A DNA stretch of 34,691 bases from Pseudomonadota bacterium (GTDB taxonomy: Bacteria; Pseudomonadota; Gammaproteobacteria; Burkholderiales; Sulfuricellaceae): assembly GCA_021801705.1 (NCBI GenBank), contig JAJYXP010000070.1, positions 1 through 34,691 on the forward strand. Reading direction: 5' to 3'. The notes below the pieces were generated by a model that saw only the letters and a program-made list of their open reading frames with translations, did no database searches and was not told where the DNA came from. The position numbers and the translations under genes were made by a program. Positions 7,806 through 16,244 of the stretch are shown here, piece by piece; the first letter of the stretch is position 1; each line of letters opens with the position of its first letter.

Positions 7806-10800
7806 CTAAAAAGGAATTCTAGCGACGGTAAATGACAGGAAGATGACGCTGATTTTTAGCCTGGACGATGTTTCCCGCTGGCGCAGCTTGTCCAGTTGGG
7901 TCTTGTGCAGCAAGGCATTGTTGAGCGCTTCGTTCTGGGCCGCCTGGGCCGCAGCAACGGGATCATGCCCCAGGGCACTGGCCGCGGCCCCGCCGGCCAG
8001 CATGGAAAGCGCCGTGACGGTGGCAGACTGCAAACGGGAGGGATCGCCGAGCCGGGACATCATGTCGTCCCCGGTGGTGGCGTCAATCAGCGCCGGAGAG
8101 ACCATAGACCCCACCGCCCCGCCAATCGCCCCGGCGAGCGCATCCTGGCCCCGGAGACTGGCGGCTGCCGCCCCTACCAGGGCATGGCCCGCCACGTTCT
8201 CCGGCGTGTAGGCTTTTGTGTTTAGCCCCACCGCATTCGCGCCGATAGCGGCAAGATCATTGACCAGGCTTTGTCTGAAAGCCTCGCCGAAGCTGCCGCC
8301 ATAGACCGCCGTATTGACGCCGGCGTTGACCAGCCCCCGCCCGGCCATGCCGAGGAGATTCTGGCCGAAAGAGTCCGGATTGAAAGTGCCGGTGATGTTG
8401 CCGGCAGTGGTCTGGACATTCGCCCACTGGTTCAGGCTCTCGCCGCCGAAGACCGGCGCACTGGTCAGCCCCGCCGTCAGCCCGGCACTGAGCCCCGACT
8501 TCAGGAGTTGCCCGCCGTCGATCCGGCCGCTGGAGAGGAACTGGGTCGTCGCCGAAGAAGCCAGCCCCCCGGCGGCGCCGGAGAGGGCGGCCGTGGTCCA
8601 ACTGGTGGCGGCAACCTGGCTCGCCGCCACAGCGGCGGCACCGGCCTCGGCAGCGGTGGCGCCGGCGGCGGTGGCTGCCGCAGCGGCGGAGTCCCCGGCG
8701 GCGGACGCGATAGCCCCGGAGGCCGCCCCGGCGGTGAGATAAGCCACCGCCACCCCGACCGCCATAATGGCCAACTGCTTCAGCCCGAAGCCGCTGTCCA
8801 CATGGAGCTTGCTGAACGTGTGGTCGATGTTCTGGCTCTGGCTGAAACTCGCCCCCGGAGTATTCCTGAGGCTGCCCGTCTTGTCCTGCCCGGCCTCCAG
8901 GAAAGTGCCCGAAACACTCTCGATGCGGGCGGCGTGGAGGTCCAGGGTGGCGGCGGAGAGAAATCCCCCCGGCTGCACCCGGTCGCCCCACACCTCCACA
9001 TAGCCGCCCTCCACATCCTGCGTGTAGGAACCCCAGGCGGCCGACCGCGCCCGGTTGACGAGCTCCCCGGCATCGACGGAGAGCGTGTTGCCGGCGACCA
9101 CATAACCGGTGTTCTCGACAGTACCCGCGTCCGCATCGAGCGTCACATCGTAGCCCCGGATCACCCCGCCGGCCACGTTCGCCCACTGGCCGAGCTGCCC
9201 CTGGGGCAGATAGAGCCTGGGCGCCAGCGCCGCATAGGCCTTGCCGTCCGGGCCGGTCACGGACTCCTCCACGTACCACAGCATGGGCTCGGCCAGCCTC
9301 GCCTGCTGCGCCTCGGAGAGGGCGGCGCCGAGCCTGATCTCCTCGGCGGAGGCGAAGCGCGCCGCCGCCTGGTAGAGCAGCGCGCGCTGCTGGGAATCGA
9401 CCGAGAGGCCGGACCCCGCATCATAGGCGAGCCCGGCGACAAAGGTGGACTGGCCGGTCTCGCGCAGAGACGCCTGGCGCAGGGACTGCTGCTCCAGCCA
9501 GGCGTCCATCAGGAAGGTCGTGGAGCCGGGGCGCAATTCGGGGGGCAGGAGGGCGAGGAGATAGCTCTGCCCTACCGGGGCGAGCAGGGAAAGCCGGGCG
9601 GCCGAAGAGAACAGGGCCGGGGCCGTGGGAGTGAAGGCCGACCCGGCGGGGGGCGCGGGGAAGTGGGGGGTGGATGTGCCGCCGGGGAGCGCGCCTGTGC
9701 CTGTGCCCGCGGGCGCTCCCGAGAGATCGATCACGGCATGGGGGAGAGAAGTGGCCGGGGTGGGCTGGTTGTAGCCGGTCAGGCCGTTGGTGAGGGCGCC
9801 GCCCAGATAGACGCTGCTGCCCTGGATGGTGCCGGTGCTGGTCTGGGCGGGGGCGGTGACGGAGACGGCGCCGCCGGCCTGGACGGTGGACGCGCTGTTG
9901 CCGTAGGCCACCAGGGTATGGCCGCCGCCCCCGGCGAAGGCGACGCCCTGATAGCTGTCCTGCGCGGCGAGGTTGTGGAAGGCCGCGGCTTGAAGCGCGA
10001 GATCGTTGCCGGCGGTGATCAGGGCGGCGTTGTTGGCGAGCGTGCCGGTCACGCTGGCCGTCAGGTTGCGCCCGGCGGAAAGGCTGGCGTTGGAACTGTG
10101 CCGGGTGATGGTGAGGGAGAAATAGGGCCCCTCGAGGCCCGAATCCATGAAGTAGCCCCAGCGGTTGAGGAGGTAGAACCGGGAGTTGTGCCACTGCGAG
10201 TCGGGGGTGATCTCGTTGAAGAGCTTGCCCTGGACGACCGGGTCGTCGATGTAGGTGAGCACCCAGGCGCGGTAGTCCGCCATGCTGGTGCTCTGGCCGA
10301 AGGACTGGACGGTGGCGGCGCCGCCGTTGCCGTTGCCGAGGGCGGCGGCCGAGACGGAGAGATCGCGGCCGGTCTCGACGATGCCGGCGTTGGCGAAGGT
10401 GCCGCCCGCCGTGAAGGCGGCGTCGCGGCCGGCGAGGAGCTGGCCGGTGTTGGTGAGCCCGCCGGCGGTGGTGATGGCCAGGTCTTGGTACGCGGCCAGG
10501 GTGCCGGCATTGCTCAGGCTGTCGGCGGTGACAGTGAGGTTGCGTCCGGCAAGGAAGGCCGTCTCTCCCGCCCCGTTGGTGTAGTCGGCGAGGTGGAGGA
10601 TCAGATCCCGGTTGGCGCCGACGGTGCCGCCGAAGTTGCCCGCTGCGGCAGTGGTGAGCGTGAGGTCGTTGCCGGCCGTGAGCAGGCCGCCGGCGTTGGT
10701 GGCGGCACTGCCCAGGGTGAAGGCGGCGTCGTTGCCGGCGGCGACGGTGCCGCTGTTGGCGAAACCCGTGGCGGCGTCTAGCGTAAGGTCGCCCGCGGCG

Positions 10801-13160
10801 ACGGCCTGGCCGCTGTTGGCGAAGGCGGGCGCGGCGAGCGTGAGCTTGCCGTTGCTGGAAACAGTGCCGGTGTTGGTCAGGCTCGCCGCGGTGAGCAAGG
10901 CGTCGCCGCCGGCGGCCCAGATGCCGGTGTTGAGCAGCGACGTGGCGGCATGGGCGGTGAGCGCGGCGCCGGCGGCGAGGGTGCCGCCGTTGGACATCGT
11001 GTCGGACTCAAGCGTGGCCGCGCCTTGGGTAACGAGCGAACCGGCATTCGCGATCGAGCCGGCGGTCAGGGTCAAAGGGCCGGAGAGATCGATGCTGGCG
11101 CCAGGGCGGCTGTCGAAGGCGTGGGCGAGGGTGAAGCTGCCGGCGCCATCGACGGTGATCCCGCCGGTGTTGGTGAAACTGTCGGCGGTGACCGTGAGGT
11201 TGCCGCCGGTGTAGAGGAAACCGTCGTTCTGGAATGGGCCGGCGGTGTCAAGGACGAGGTTGCCGCCGGAGGCCAAGGCGCCGGTGTTGGTGATCTGGCT
11301 GTCAGCGGTGAGGGTCAAGGCGCCGGCGTGGCCGAAGCTGCCGGTGTTGGCGAGGGTATCGGCGTGGATTGCCAGCGTTCCGCCCGCCGCGAGGGTGCCG
11401 GCCTGGGCGCCCGACAGGTTGAAACTGCCGCCCGGCAGGGTAAGGCTGAGGTTGCCGCCCGCCTGGAGCAGGCCGCCGGTGCTATTGAGCGACGGGGCAG
11501 TAAGCGTCAGCTCATTGGCAGCGGCGATGAGACCGTTGGTGTTGTCCACGGCTCCGGTGGCGGTCAGGGTGAGGTCGCCGGCGTAGGCGATGAGGCTGCC
11601 GTTGGCGTTCGAGGCGGAACCCGCCTGGATGGCCGCGCTCTGGCCGGCAGCGAGGGTGCCTGAGGTGTTGTCCAGTTGGCCGGTGAGGTTGAGGCCCAGA
11701 TTGCCGCCCGATGCCTGGACGGTGCCGTTGGCATTGGCGAGCGATGCGGCGGCAAGCGTCAGCCCGTTGGAGGCGGTGATCAGGCCGCCGGTGTTGTCCA
11801 CGGTGCCGGTGGCGCTCAGGGTGAGGTTGCCGGCGTAGGCGATGAGGTTGCCGTTGGCGTTCGAGGCGGAACCCGCCTGGATCGTGGCCCCATGGGCGCC
11901 GGCCAGCGTGCCGCCATTATTGTCGAGCAGTCCGGTGACACTAAGGCCCAGATCGCCGCCGGCGGCCTGGACGTTGCCGCCGGTATTGCTCAGTGAACCG
12001 GCGGCAAGCAAGAACGCTCCAGATGCGGCAAGAATGCCGCCGGTATTGTCGATGGCGCCAGTGGTAGCCAGGGTGAGGTCACCGCCTTGGGCGGCGACGG
12101 TCTGGTTGCGGTTGTCCAGGCTGGCGGCGGCAAGGCTGAGGTTGCGCCCGGCGACGATCTGGCCGCCGTTGGTGGCGGCGCCAGTGGCGCTGAAGCTCGC
12201 ATCGCGGCTGGCGCTCGCATTGGCGAGCATGAGGTCGCCGTTGGCGTCGATGGCGAGATCGCCGCCCGAGGCGGCCATCTGGGCGGCGCTGCGCACGCCC
12301 ATGCCTGCGGGCGTGGCGACGATGCGGATGCTGCCCGCGTTCATGGCGCCGAATGCCGTGGCGTCCACGGCCCAGTCCTGGCCGATGCCGGCCTTGCTGT
12401 TGCCCGCGCCCGTGGCGAGGACGGCGAGGCTCTCGGCATCCACGGTCTGGCGCCCGGCCAGGAGGTTCAAGGCGCCGGTGACGGTGACCGGGCCGTTGGC
12501 GGAGAGGGTTTCGGCGATGAGGTCGAGGCGCGCCAGGGGCGAGGAAAGCCCGGCGCCGTCGATGCAGACCTGCCCGCCGGCGACCTGGAGGGTAATGCCG
12601 GCGGCGGCGTCGAAGCTGCTGGAAGCGCCGCCGGCATCGCGGAAACCGACGCTGCCGGTACTGAGCTGGACCTGTGGCGTGTTGAGGAAGGAACAGCCGT
12701 TGCAGGTGATGCCGTTGGGATTGGCGATGACCACCTTGGCCGGATCGCCCAGCACCGCCAGGGGGCCGTTCAACTGGCTGGGAACGGCGGTGACGACTTC
12801 GTTCACGATGAGGCTGGCGGAACGCCCGGCCAGGTTGGCGTTGGCGGGGATGATGGGGCCGAGCGGCGTGGCCAGCGGCGCCGTGCTGTTGTTGAGCAGC
12901 AGGCCGGCGGGGTCGACGTCGAAACGCTGGTAGCGGTTGTAGGAAAGACCGGCGCCGTTGGGGGCGGCGATGTCGACCATGGCGACGCCGGTGGGCGAGG
13001 TGGTGACCGTGGGCCGTTGGCTGGCGAGGGCCGCCGCATCGGCCACCGGGCCGGCGAAGACGAGGCCGGTGGGGGAGGCCAGCAGCCACAGGGCAAGCAG
13101 GCCGGCGGACAGGCGGCGGCCGGTGGTGGCGGCGGGGATGTCGATAGCGCTTGCAGCCAT
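7806..13160 (-). CDS. TpsA exoprotein, FHA/CdiA-like, lacking a toxin tip
   Basis: This is a secreted adhesin-like protein of 1784 residues, the substrate of the adjacent TpsB. After a signal region (to about residue 36) comes the TPS domain with NPNG at 147-150 and the C153/C156 pair in ITCNGCSF. A long run of FHA-type repeats (about 250-1000) follows, of the pattern SxxNTGxxxAxGDLxLxA. Next is a central region containing MDAWLEQQSLRQASLRETG, as in CdiA proteins. The C-terminal part is a glycine/alanine-rich DUF637-like pretoxin region. It ends with QNEALNN, equivalent to the VENN position, plus a tail of about 35 residues. No toxin domain and no immunity gene follow. AAGGAGA precedes the ATG. 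The last codons overlap the phoX promoter. Confidence 0.85.
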   Translation of the reverse strand: MAASAIDIPAATTGRRLSAGLLALWLLASPTGLVFAGPVADAAALASQRPTVTTSPTGVAMVDIAAPNGAGLSYNRYQRFDVDPAGLLLNNSTAPLATPLGPIIPANANLAGRSASLIVNEVVTAVPSQLNGPLAVLGDPAKVVIANPNGITCNGCSFLNTPQVQLSTGSVGFRDAGGASSSFDAAAGITLQVAGGQVCIDGAGLSSPLARLDLIAETLSANGPVTVTGALNLLAGRQTVDAESLAVLATGAGNSKAGIGQDWAVDATAFGAMNAGSIRIVATPAGMGVRSAAQMAASGGDLAIDANGDLMLANASASRDASFSATGAATNGGQIVAGRNLSLAAASLDNRNQTVAAQGGDLTLATTGAIDNTGGILAASGAFLLAAGSLSNTGGNVQAAGGDLGLSVTGLLDNNGGTLAGAHGATIQAGSASNANGNLIAYAGNLTLSATGTVDNTGGLITASNGLTLAAASLANANGTVQASGGNLGLNLTGQLDNTSGTLAAGQSAAIQAGSASNANGSLIAYAGDLTLTATGAVDNTNGLIAAANELTLTAPSLNSTGGLLQAGGNLSLTLPGGSFNLSGAQAGTLAAGGTLAIHADTLANTGSFGHAGALTLTADSQITNTGALASGGNLVLDTAGPFQNDGFLYTGGNLTVTADSFTNTGGITVDGAGSFTLAHAFDSRPGASIDLSGPLTLTAGSIANAGSLVTQGAATLESDTMSNGGTLAAGAALTAHAATSLLNTGIWAAGGDALLTAASLTNTGTVSSNGKLTLAAPAFANSGQAVAAGDLTLDAATGFANSGTVAAGNDAAFTLGSAATNAGGLLTAGNDLTLTTAAAGNFGGTVGANRDLILHLADYTNGAGETAFLAGRNLTVTADSLSNAGTLAAYQDLAITTAGGLTNTGQLLAGRDAAFTAGGTFANAGIVETGRDLSVSAAALGNGNGGAATVQSFGQSTSMADYRAWVLTYIDDPVVQGKLFNEITPDSQWHNSRFYLLNRWGYFMDSGLEGPYFSLTITRHSSNASLSAGRNLTASVTGTLANNAALITAGNDLALQAAAFHNLAAQDSYQGVAFAGGGGHTLVAYGNSASTVQAGGAVSVTAPAQTSTGTIQGSSVYLGGALTNGLTGYNQPTPATSLPHAVIDLSGAPAGTGTGALPGGTSTPHFPAPPAGSAFTPTAPALFSSAARLSLLAPVGQSYLLALLPPELRPGSTTFLMDAWLEQQSLRQASLRETGQSTFVAGLAYDAGSGLSVDSQQRALLYQAAARFASAEEIRLGAALSEAQQARLAEPMLWYVEESVTGPDGKAYAALAPRLYLPQGQLGQWANVAGGVIRGYDVTLDADAGTVENTGYVVAGNTLSVDAGELVNRARSAAWGSYTQDVEGGYVEVWGDRVQPGGFLSAATLDLHAARIESVSGTFLEAGQDKTGSLRNTPGASFSQSQNIDHTFSKLHVDSGFGLKQLAIMAVGVAVAYLTAGAASGAIASAAGDSAAAAATAAGATAAEAGAAAVAASQVAATSWTTAALSGAAGGLASSATTQFLSSGRIDGGQLLKSGLSAGLTAGLTSAPVFGGESLNQWANVQTTAGNITGTFNPDSFGQNLLGMAGRGLVNAGVNTAVYGGSFGEAFRQSLVNDLAAIGANAVGLNTKAYTPENVAGHALVGAAAASLRGQDALAGAIGGAVGSMVSPALIDATTGDDMMSRLGDPSRLQSATVTALSMLAGGAAASALGHDPVAAAQAAQNEALNNALLHKTQLDKLRQRETSSRLKISVIFLSFTVARIPF
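7816..7849 (-). promoter_or_regulatory. Pho box and -10 hexamer for phoX-agt
   Basis: On the minus strand, 7849..7832 reads GCGTCAT-CTTC-CTGTCAT. The second 7-mer is a perfect PhoB half-site and the first matches 5 of 7. Exactly 10 bp later comes TAGAAT (7821..7816), a 5 of 6 match to the -10 consensus. The predicted start is near 7809, about 29 bases before the phoX ATG. The whole promoter lies inside the last 15 codons of the tpsA frame. Confidence 0.8.
11509..12012 (-). repeat. Two tandem 84-residue repeat units inside tpsA
   Basis: A 252-bp unit occurs twice in tandem within the FHA-repeat region. Both copies encode GSASNANG-x-LIAYAG-x-LTL followed by VDNT-x-GLI, and their nucleotide sequences are nearly identical over the GCGTAGGCGATGAGG segment (11581 and 11833). 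The higher identity compared with the other FHA repeats points to a recent duplication. Boundaries are approximate. Confidence 0.65.
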
Positions 13161-13190
13161 GCTCGGCTCTCCTTGGTATACGACGGCGGG

Positions 13191-14027
13191 CTACTGGATT
13201 TTGGCGCTGGCGATCAGGCGGGCCACCAGCCCGGCGGTCGCCTTCTCCAGGGCCTGGGCTTCGAGCGCGCGGCGCAGGGCGGCTTTGACTTCGTCATAGG
13301 CCGGAATGCGCGTGGGGCGGACCTCGTCCATGCGAATCAGGTACCAGCGGCCCTGCCAGGAAATGGGTTCGGCGGGGAGCGCCCCGGCCGGCAGGGCGGC
13401 GACGGCGTTGGCGAGCGGCAGCGGCAGGCCCTGGGTGTGGCCTTCCTCGGCAGGGGTCTTGAAGGAAATCCAGTCCATCTCGCCGCCCTTGTCGCGGGAG
13501 GGCAGCAGGCTGTGCCGGCGGGCGAGGTCCGCAAAGTCCGCCTGGCCCGCCTTGAGGCTGGCCAGGAGTTGTTTCGCCTGGGTTTCGTCGGCGACGGCGA
13601 TGAGGCGGAAACGGAACTCCCGTTCGCCCAGGCCGGCCACGATACTCTCGTAACGGGCGCGGACGGCCGCCTCGGCGACCGGCTCGGGGCGCACGGCGTC
13701 CTTCAGGTAGCGCTGGATCATGGCCGAATCCCGGGCTTCCAGCACCTGGGGATCGTTCTGCCAGCCGCGCTTGACGGCTTCCTGGCGAAATACTTCGCGG
13801 GCGACGAGCTGATTCCGGATGGCTGCGCGCAGTTCGGGTGTGTCGGCCTTGCCCTGGGACAAAGCCTGCCGCAGGGCCTCGTCGAAACGTGCCATGGGGA
13901 TGGGAACGCCATTGACACGGGCGGCGGCCGGGGTTTCCCTGGCGTCGGGGCCTTTGGCCGCCGCGGCTTCCCCGGCGACACAGGCAAGAAGGAGGGCGAG
14001 GACGGCAACGGACAGGCGAGGGTTCAT
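13191..14027 (-). CDS. Parvulin-type (PpiC/SurA) periplasmic prolyl isomerase in the TPS operon
   Basis: This encodes a 278-residue exported protein. A Sec signal (MNPRLSVAVLALLLACVAG, then EAAAA) is followed by a SurA-like helical part with RVNGVPIPMARFDEALRQAL. Next comes a PpiC rotamase domain with FRFRLIAVADETQAKQLL, FADLARRHSLLPSRDKGGEMDW and the closing GRWYLIRMDEVRPTRIPAYDEVK. The ATG at 14027 has AAAGGAAA in front; the open frame continues upstream but would overlap tpsB. It starts 11 bp after tpsB and ends 30 bp before tpsA. It is likely a periplasmic chaperone for the exoprotein, comparable to Par27, which acts on filamentous haemagglutinin in Bordetella. That specific role is inferred from position. 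Confidence 0.85.
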   Translation of the reverse strand: MNPRLSVAVLALLLACVAGEAAAAKGPDARETPAAARVNGVPIPMARFDEALRQALSQGKADTPELRAAIRNQLVAREVFRQEAVKRGWQNDPQVLEARDSAMIQRYLKDAVRPEPVAEAAVRARYESIVAGLGEREFRFRLIAVADETQAKQLLASLKAGQADFADLARRHSLLPSRDKGGEMDWISFKTPAEEGHTQGLPLPLANAVAALPAGALPAEPISWQGRWYLIRMDEVRPTRIPAYDEVKAALRRALEAQALEKATAGLVARLIASAKIQ

Positions 14028-14038
14028 GGCGTTTCCTT

Positions 14039-15715
14039 TCAGAACTGGAGGGTGAGATAGGCGTGGACGCGATCCGCCTTCTGCACGCCGTCGGGCGCGG
14101 CGACGGGGTGCGCCCAGGCGGCTTCGAGGCTGGCGGCTTTCCAGGCCAGGCGCAGGCCGATGCCGAGGGAGGAAAGGCGCTTGTCGTTGCTGTCGGCGAG
14201 GAGGCGGGTGCGGGAGGCGTCGATGAAGGCGAAGGGGGCGAGTTGCGCGCCGGCGGCGAGGACGGCGCGGGGCATGGCGCCGGTCCATTGCAGTTCGTTG
14301 CGCAGCACGCAGCCCCGGTCGCCGGCGATGATCCCCTCCTGGAAGCCGCGCACCGTGGCGGCGCCGCCGGCGAAGAGTTGCTCGGCGCCGGGCAGGCCGA
14401 CGCGGGCGTCCTGGGCCGTGAGGTTGCCGCGCCAGGCCCAGTCTGCGCCCAGTGCGAGGATGGCGGCGAGGTTCAGGTCGTACTTGTCGAACTGGTTGTG
14501 GGCGGCCGCGTCCGGCAGTCCGGGCGGGTCCTCGTCGTAGCCGAAGGCGTCAAGCCCTTTGGTAACGCCGAATTCGGCGGACACGGAACCGATGGCGAAG
14601 CGCTGCTGCCGCGACAGGGCAAGGCGCAGGGATGCCTGCTGCTGGGGCGTCAGGGAGATGTCGTTGAGGCGGCGCCAGGATTCGCGCAGGGCCAGGGAGG
14701 CATCGAGGGCGGTGCGGCCGTGGGCGTCCCGGCCCAGCACCTGGTTCCAGGCCAGGGTGTGGTTGCGGGAGTCGCCCGTGGAGATGGCGATGGTGCCGAT
14801 GGGCGTGAGATAGGCGGAGCGGGCGTAAGCGTACGAGAAGGTGCCGTAGCCCGCCGGCACGGAAAAGGCGAACAGGTCGGCGCGGGAATCGCGCGATTCC
14901 ACGTGGGTTACGCTCCAGGCGTCCCACGCGCCGAGCAGGTTGTCCACGTCGGCGCCGGCCCGCACGCGGCCCTGGCCGGTGGCCGGCTGGCCGTAGTTGT
15001 CGCTGCCGAGCGAGATCCGCCAGGGTTTCTCCGGGCGGTTTTCGATGGCGATGACCGATGTTCCGGGCGACTGGCCCGGCAGGATCTGGGCCTCGGCCCG
15101 GTTCGAGCGCAGGCGGTTGATCTGGTCCACCGCCTGTTCCACGTCCGCCAGGCGCAGTACCCCGCCGGAAGACTGCGGCAAGGCGGCCGCCGCCGCGCCG
15201 GCCAGGGGGGCGCCGTTCAGGCGGACGGATTCGACGGCGCCGGGAACGACGGTGACCTCGAGCTCGCCCGAGGCCAGGTTCTGTGGCCCGATGTAGGCGC
15301 GGGTGGTGATGTAGCCGCGCTCCATGTAGGCGGCGGTGAACCGGCGCAGCAGCAGGTCGATGCGCCGCGGGCCGAGCTTGAGGCCGACGAAGGGCGCGAC
15401 AAGTGTGTCGCGCGCCGCCCCGGAAAGAAGGGTGTCGCCCTTGACGGTGATGCGCCGGATCAGGAAGGCCGGCTCCTGTTCATCCACCAGGGACGGGTCG
15501 ATGCCGCCGTCGGCGCGGACGGCGGCGGCTTCGCCGGCGACCGCCGGCGCGGGCCGCGTGAGGGCCTCGGCCCGTTCCCTGTCCTGCCGTTCCTGAAGCA
15601 GCCGCTGCGCTTCGTCGCGTTCCTGGGCGAAGCACGGCCCGCCAATGGCGGCCAGCAACAGCAACGCAATGAACAGCCTGGGCATCGTATCAGCGCAGTT
15701 GGCGATCTGTTTCAT
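14039..15715 (-). CDS. TpsB outer-membrane transporter (FhaC/ShlB family)
   Basis: This is a two-partner secretion transporter of 558 residues. A signal peptide (PRLFIALLLLAAIGGPCFAQ) precedes a helix-rich linker with LLQERQDRERAEAL. A POTRA region follows with FLIRRITVKGDTLLSG and the second half YMERGYITTRAYIGPQNL. The rest is a 16-stranded barrel ending in an aromatic residue (YLTLQF), with the L6 loop motif VRGFQEG conserved in Omp85-type transporters. It exports the TpsA encoded two genes downstream. The start could be 15715 or 15685, since both give a functional signal peptide and neither has a strong ribosome site. It is the first gene of the tpsB-ppiC-tpsA operon. Confidence 0.88.
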   Translation of the reverse strand: MKQIANCADTMPRLFIALLLLAAIGGPCFAQERDEAQRLLQERQDRERAEALTRPAPAVAGEAAAVRADGGIDPSLVDEQEPAFLIRRITVKGDTLLSGAARDTLVAPFVGLKLGPRRIDLLLRRFTAAYMERGYITTRAYIGPQNLASGELEVTVVPGAVESVRLNGAPLAGAAAAALPQSSGGVLRLADVEQAVDQINRLRSNRAEAQILPGQSPGTSVIAIENRPEKPWRISLGSDNYGQPATGQGRVRAGADVDNLLGAWDAWSVTHVESRDSRADLFAFSVPAGYGTFSYAYARSAYLTPIGTIAISTGDSRNHTLAWNQVLGRDAHGRTALDASLALRESWRRLNDISLTPQQQASLRLALSRQQRFAIGSVSAEFGVTKGLDAFGYDEDPPGLPDAAAHNQFDKYDLNLAAILALGADWAWRGNLTAQDARVGLPGAEQLFAGGAATVRGFQEGIIAGDRGCVLRNELQWTGAMPRAVLAAGAQLAPFAFIDASRTRLLADSNDKRLSSLGIGLRLAWKAASLEAAWAHPVAAPDGVQKADRVHAYLTLQF

Positions 15716-15979
15716 GCGGGAAGCCTGTGCGCGGGCAGTTGGCGAGGTGGCCGTTGCGGCGCGCCTCGAGCTGGGGTTCCACCTGCAGGCGGATAAGCCT
15801 GGTGCGGAAAATCGGGGTCGAACGGTATGCTGTTCTGAGCGCAAAAACTGCCGGGCGCCCGCAGGAAGTCATCCGCGGGAATTGAATGTTCGATGTGCAT
15901 GCTTCACCAGTATTTTTGTTTTTTGCTTTGTTTGTTATCTTTTTGTTGTCGCCCAGGACTTACGGATCTTTGTATCCCG

Positions 15980-16008
15980 AATATTGACAATGGAATAATA
16001 ACTGGCAA
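15980..16008 (-). promoter_or_regulatory. Candidate promoter for the tpsB operon
   Basis: On the minus strand TTGCCA (16008..16003) is followed after 17 bp by AATATT (15985..15980). Matches to the sigma70 consensus are 5 of 6 and 4 of 6. The leader to the tpsB start would be about 260 bases. Other AT-rich hexamers nearby could serve equally well. Confidence 0.25.
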
Positions 16009-16224
16009 TACAGTCCCTGTCTATCGGGCACTGAAGCGGGTGTTGCAGGCAAAGCCCCCGATGTGCCGCCGGTGTTCGCGGTCTGGGCCAAGGCGAGGAT
16101 ACATCGCAACGCCCATGCGCAATACCCGGGTTATTTTTTTGCTATCCCGCCATCCCCGTTCACGTAAATCGATCGGACCATGTTGTGATCAGCGCGTAGC
16201 CTACACTTTTGTTCCACCTTTGCC

Positions 16225-16244
16225 ACCTGTCAAAAATGACAGGT
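16225..16244. promoter_or_regulatory. Perfect 20-bp dyad resembling a lux box
   Basis: The site reads ACCTGTCA-AAAA-TGACAGGT, a perfect inverted repeat with 8-bp arms. Length, the outer ACCTG and CAGGT, and spacing match LuxR-type operators. No LuxR or LuxI gene is visible in the window and no strong promoter is positioned around it, so an operator for another dimeric regulator is equally possible. There is no T-run, so it is not a terminator. Confidence 0.45.

Noticed and set aside
8271-14060. Long plus-strand open frames antisense to the TPS genes (for example 8271..10781 and 12087..14060)
   Set aside because: They are glycine-, arginine- and valine-rich translations with no domain. They are opposite frames of very GC-rich repeat DNA, while the minus-strand frames carry clear TPS domains.
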